From Myxocyprinus asiaticus (taxonomy: Eukaryota > Chordata > Actinopteri > Cypriniformes > Catostomidae), in contig NC_059374.1 in the NCBI RefSeq assembly GCF_019703515.2, positions 12,493,745 through 12,557,744 on the forward strand: a stretch of 64,000 bases of DNA, in the 5' to 3' direction. Below are positions 57,701 to 60,700 of the stretch, piece by piece. A program made the position numbers and the translations under genes. Every line of letters begins with the position of its first letter. Position 1 is the stretch's first letter. Under the pieces are notes generated by a model that was given only the letters and a program-made list of their open reading frames with translations, made no database searches and was not told where the DNA came from.

Positions 57701-60700
57701 AACAATCAAGCTTACCACTTACAATGAACTGGATGCGATTGTTTTTCTAATCAATAGTTTCCAAAGGCACAGTAATCTTTCAATTACAGTCAGACTCCAC
57801 TTGTTCCTATTGCAGCAACTGCCAATCAGGGAGGTTGGCAGTTTGCAGTGTGTTCGCACCGTCCCACACAATGGCAGCAAACAAAAGAGCTCCTCGCAGG
57901 CAAAGAGAGGGTGGAAGACATCTCATTGCAACCCCGCCGAGACCCGGAAAACACTAGCTGACTGTTGTGACTGAGCTTCCGACACATATGGCAATTAGAC
58001 CCAACACTGGATGGCTCTCTTAGTGAATGTGGAAGTGTTGATTCAACTGGGGGGGATCTGCTTAGAGTCATGATGTAGTTGCGTGGGAAGTGATATCAGT
58101 GGAGGGATTGGACTGCATGTAGATGCAATGAAGCATTTATGGAGAACATACAGTAATCCAACACCTCACCCTCCTAACAACAAACGATGCAACAAGTAAT
58201 TATTCTTCCCTCAATGAGATGATGCCTAGTGACAATATCACAGCCAGTCAGTTGTTTTTCGCCATTCCGACCAGGGCTGCATTGCTGTGAATTTTCGTAA
58301 AACGGATCTTTGTTGTAACTCTCCAATGACTTACGCTTTTTTTTTTTTTTTTTTTTTTTTTGCTCCTTTAGGGTTTTAAACTGGGAGCTAATAAAGCTTT
58401 TTATAAAGGCACACCTGGTTTTACACTACTGAGGCAGAAAATTAAAGCTGTATTTTTAAAAAAATAGATTAAAGAAAGAAAATTACAGCATAATTTACAT
58501 TTAAAAGTGAGCATTTTGGGACAAAGAGTTTACATATTTTTATTTACATATTTTTAAAATAAAAAAGGTGTCTGCAAGTATTTAGGAACACAGCGTCTCA
58601 CATCACAATCAATTAGGAGGTTTTATAGGTATTAATCAGCACTTTAACAGCAGTTAATAACCGGGTAAGTCTCAGAGTGGTAATTACAATCCTCTGAACT
58701 TGTGATTTGGGGAAAGTAAGACCACTTGTTCCTAGATGAATGTAATTACAAGTTAAATCACACAGAAATTCTTCAACACAAGAGGAAGCCAAGGAGGTCT
58801 TACCTGTGATACACTGAAACTGACCATCATCTCGCTGGATCGTGAAGGCCTCTCCTGGGTTTACTTGCACCAAGATTACCTGATGAGAACAAGAGACGCC
58901 ATTAATGGAACAGTCTGTTTGAACCATTTCAAAACTCAGTACCCCAGATAAACATACTCCCTTATTCCGAAAATTCTGTAAACTAAAATAGAAGATGGGG
59001 TAAAATAAAATAAACAATTTCCAGCAGAAAGGAACAGCTTAAACCAGCCTAAGTGGGTTAAAAGATGGTCTAAGCTGGTCTGGTCAAGCAGGTGTTCAGC
59101 TGGTTTAGTTGGTCAGTCAGCTGGTCTCCCAGCCGCACTAGCTAAAAACACCTGGTCTAAGCTGGGACTGCGAGACCAGCTAAGACCAGCTCCAGCATTT
59201 TTTTAAGAAGCGTAGTGAACAGCATTTAAACTGGCCAACCTGTGAGGGCTCCATAAATAACATCTAAACTAAACTTCCTGCTGCCCTCATCTTGACCTAA
59301 TCTAACATCAGCCGAATGGTCCACGTGGCTCAGTTTTATTCCAGACTAATATATCAAGCATTAAAGTGGCTACCGTGCAACACGGCACAAACATGCTGCT
59401 ATTACCCTCATTTTACCATGGCTATACATAACTGGCAAGCAAATAGCTGAAAACGTACAAATCCACTTCTGAGGGCAGTAGAAAATAGAAAACATTTCTT
59501 GTTTACAAGCTATGACGCATGGGCTCTGTTTCCCAGAAAAGGAGGGCGAAAACTGGGAATACATTTGTTATTTTTTTGTTACTAAGTTGTTCACACCAGC
59601 CATCGGGTGGCGGCAATACACTGCTAATTCCAGGCCTTTCAAAAATAAAGCCTGATGGGAACATGTTTTGGTTTCTAGTGAGATCTTGTGAAATCAATAG
59701 AGACGTCAAAATGGATCTGTTATTGTCTTTGAGGTGCTCTAAACTCCTCCAGTTTTCAGATCAATGACTGTGGCTCAGTGGAGTTGTGTGTGAACCTGAC
59801 ATGCTTGAATTTCATTTAATGTTTCTACAATATCTCACACTCATAGACATCACAATTTATGTCAAAAGACAACTGCAAACAAAGAAAGACAAAAAAAAAA
59901 AGGTGGGATTCCAAATTGGAAAACTGTATTTTAAACTTGCACCAACATTCCAGATAGTTGCTGATGAGCTTAATTATTAGTGTAATTAATACCCAGATAA
60001 CACACATACATCTGTGAGATGTCTGTTTTAGATCTTTTCATCTGGAAGGCATCACAATCTAATTAACATCTGCTTAACATCTTAAAAATATCAGTTACAA
60101 ACATTCTAAATCATAAACGTCTCCTAAAGATCTGCTGAATCTTTTATTGACATCTGAGACTTTGTGTCATGCCTGGTTAGAACATGGTTTAAATGTTTTT
60201 ACGAGTTAGCTTTTGTTCTCATCTAAAACATATCTAGTGGTGTGGTACCTCTACTGTCATCTTCATACAGGTGTCACATTTCAGGTTGTGTGTTCACCTG
60301 ACTTAAAATTGCATAATTTAATTTTGATTCTTGATAAGGCTCAAAGAGTGCTTGCTGTAAAACAAAAAAATACTTCTTCCAGATGTAAACACATATTAAA
60401 TAGGTGTCTGGGTGATGTACATGTGCTATCAGGGTAGTGATCTATCTAGATAGTAGTAGATAGTATCTAGGGACAAGAATATCATTGAGACTTGGCCCAG
60501 TAAGAAACCATCTAGCATCCACCCACAAAACCCTAGCATCATGGTGGCGACTTTTGCAGGAGCAAACACCACTCACATTTTCTTCATAAAAATTTAGAAA
60601 TGCAGTTAATGAATAACGCATTAGTTGTTGTCACGCCATCAACACTATGTAAACTTCACATTTGTGCTTTGAACAGCTTTGGTAAGAAGGTGTCTGCCAA

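Noticed and set aside
58613..59017. Exon 2 extending as a 134-codon ORF with its own start
   Set aside because: The upstream part lies beyond a good acceptor (TCTCATCAG) and is AT-rich intron; conserved residues begin exactly at the acceptor.
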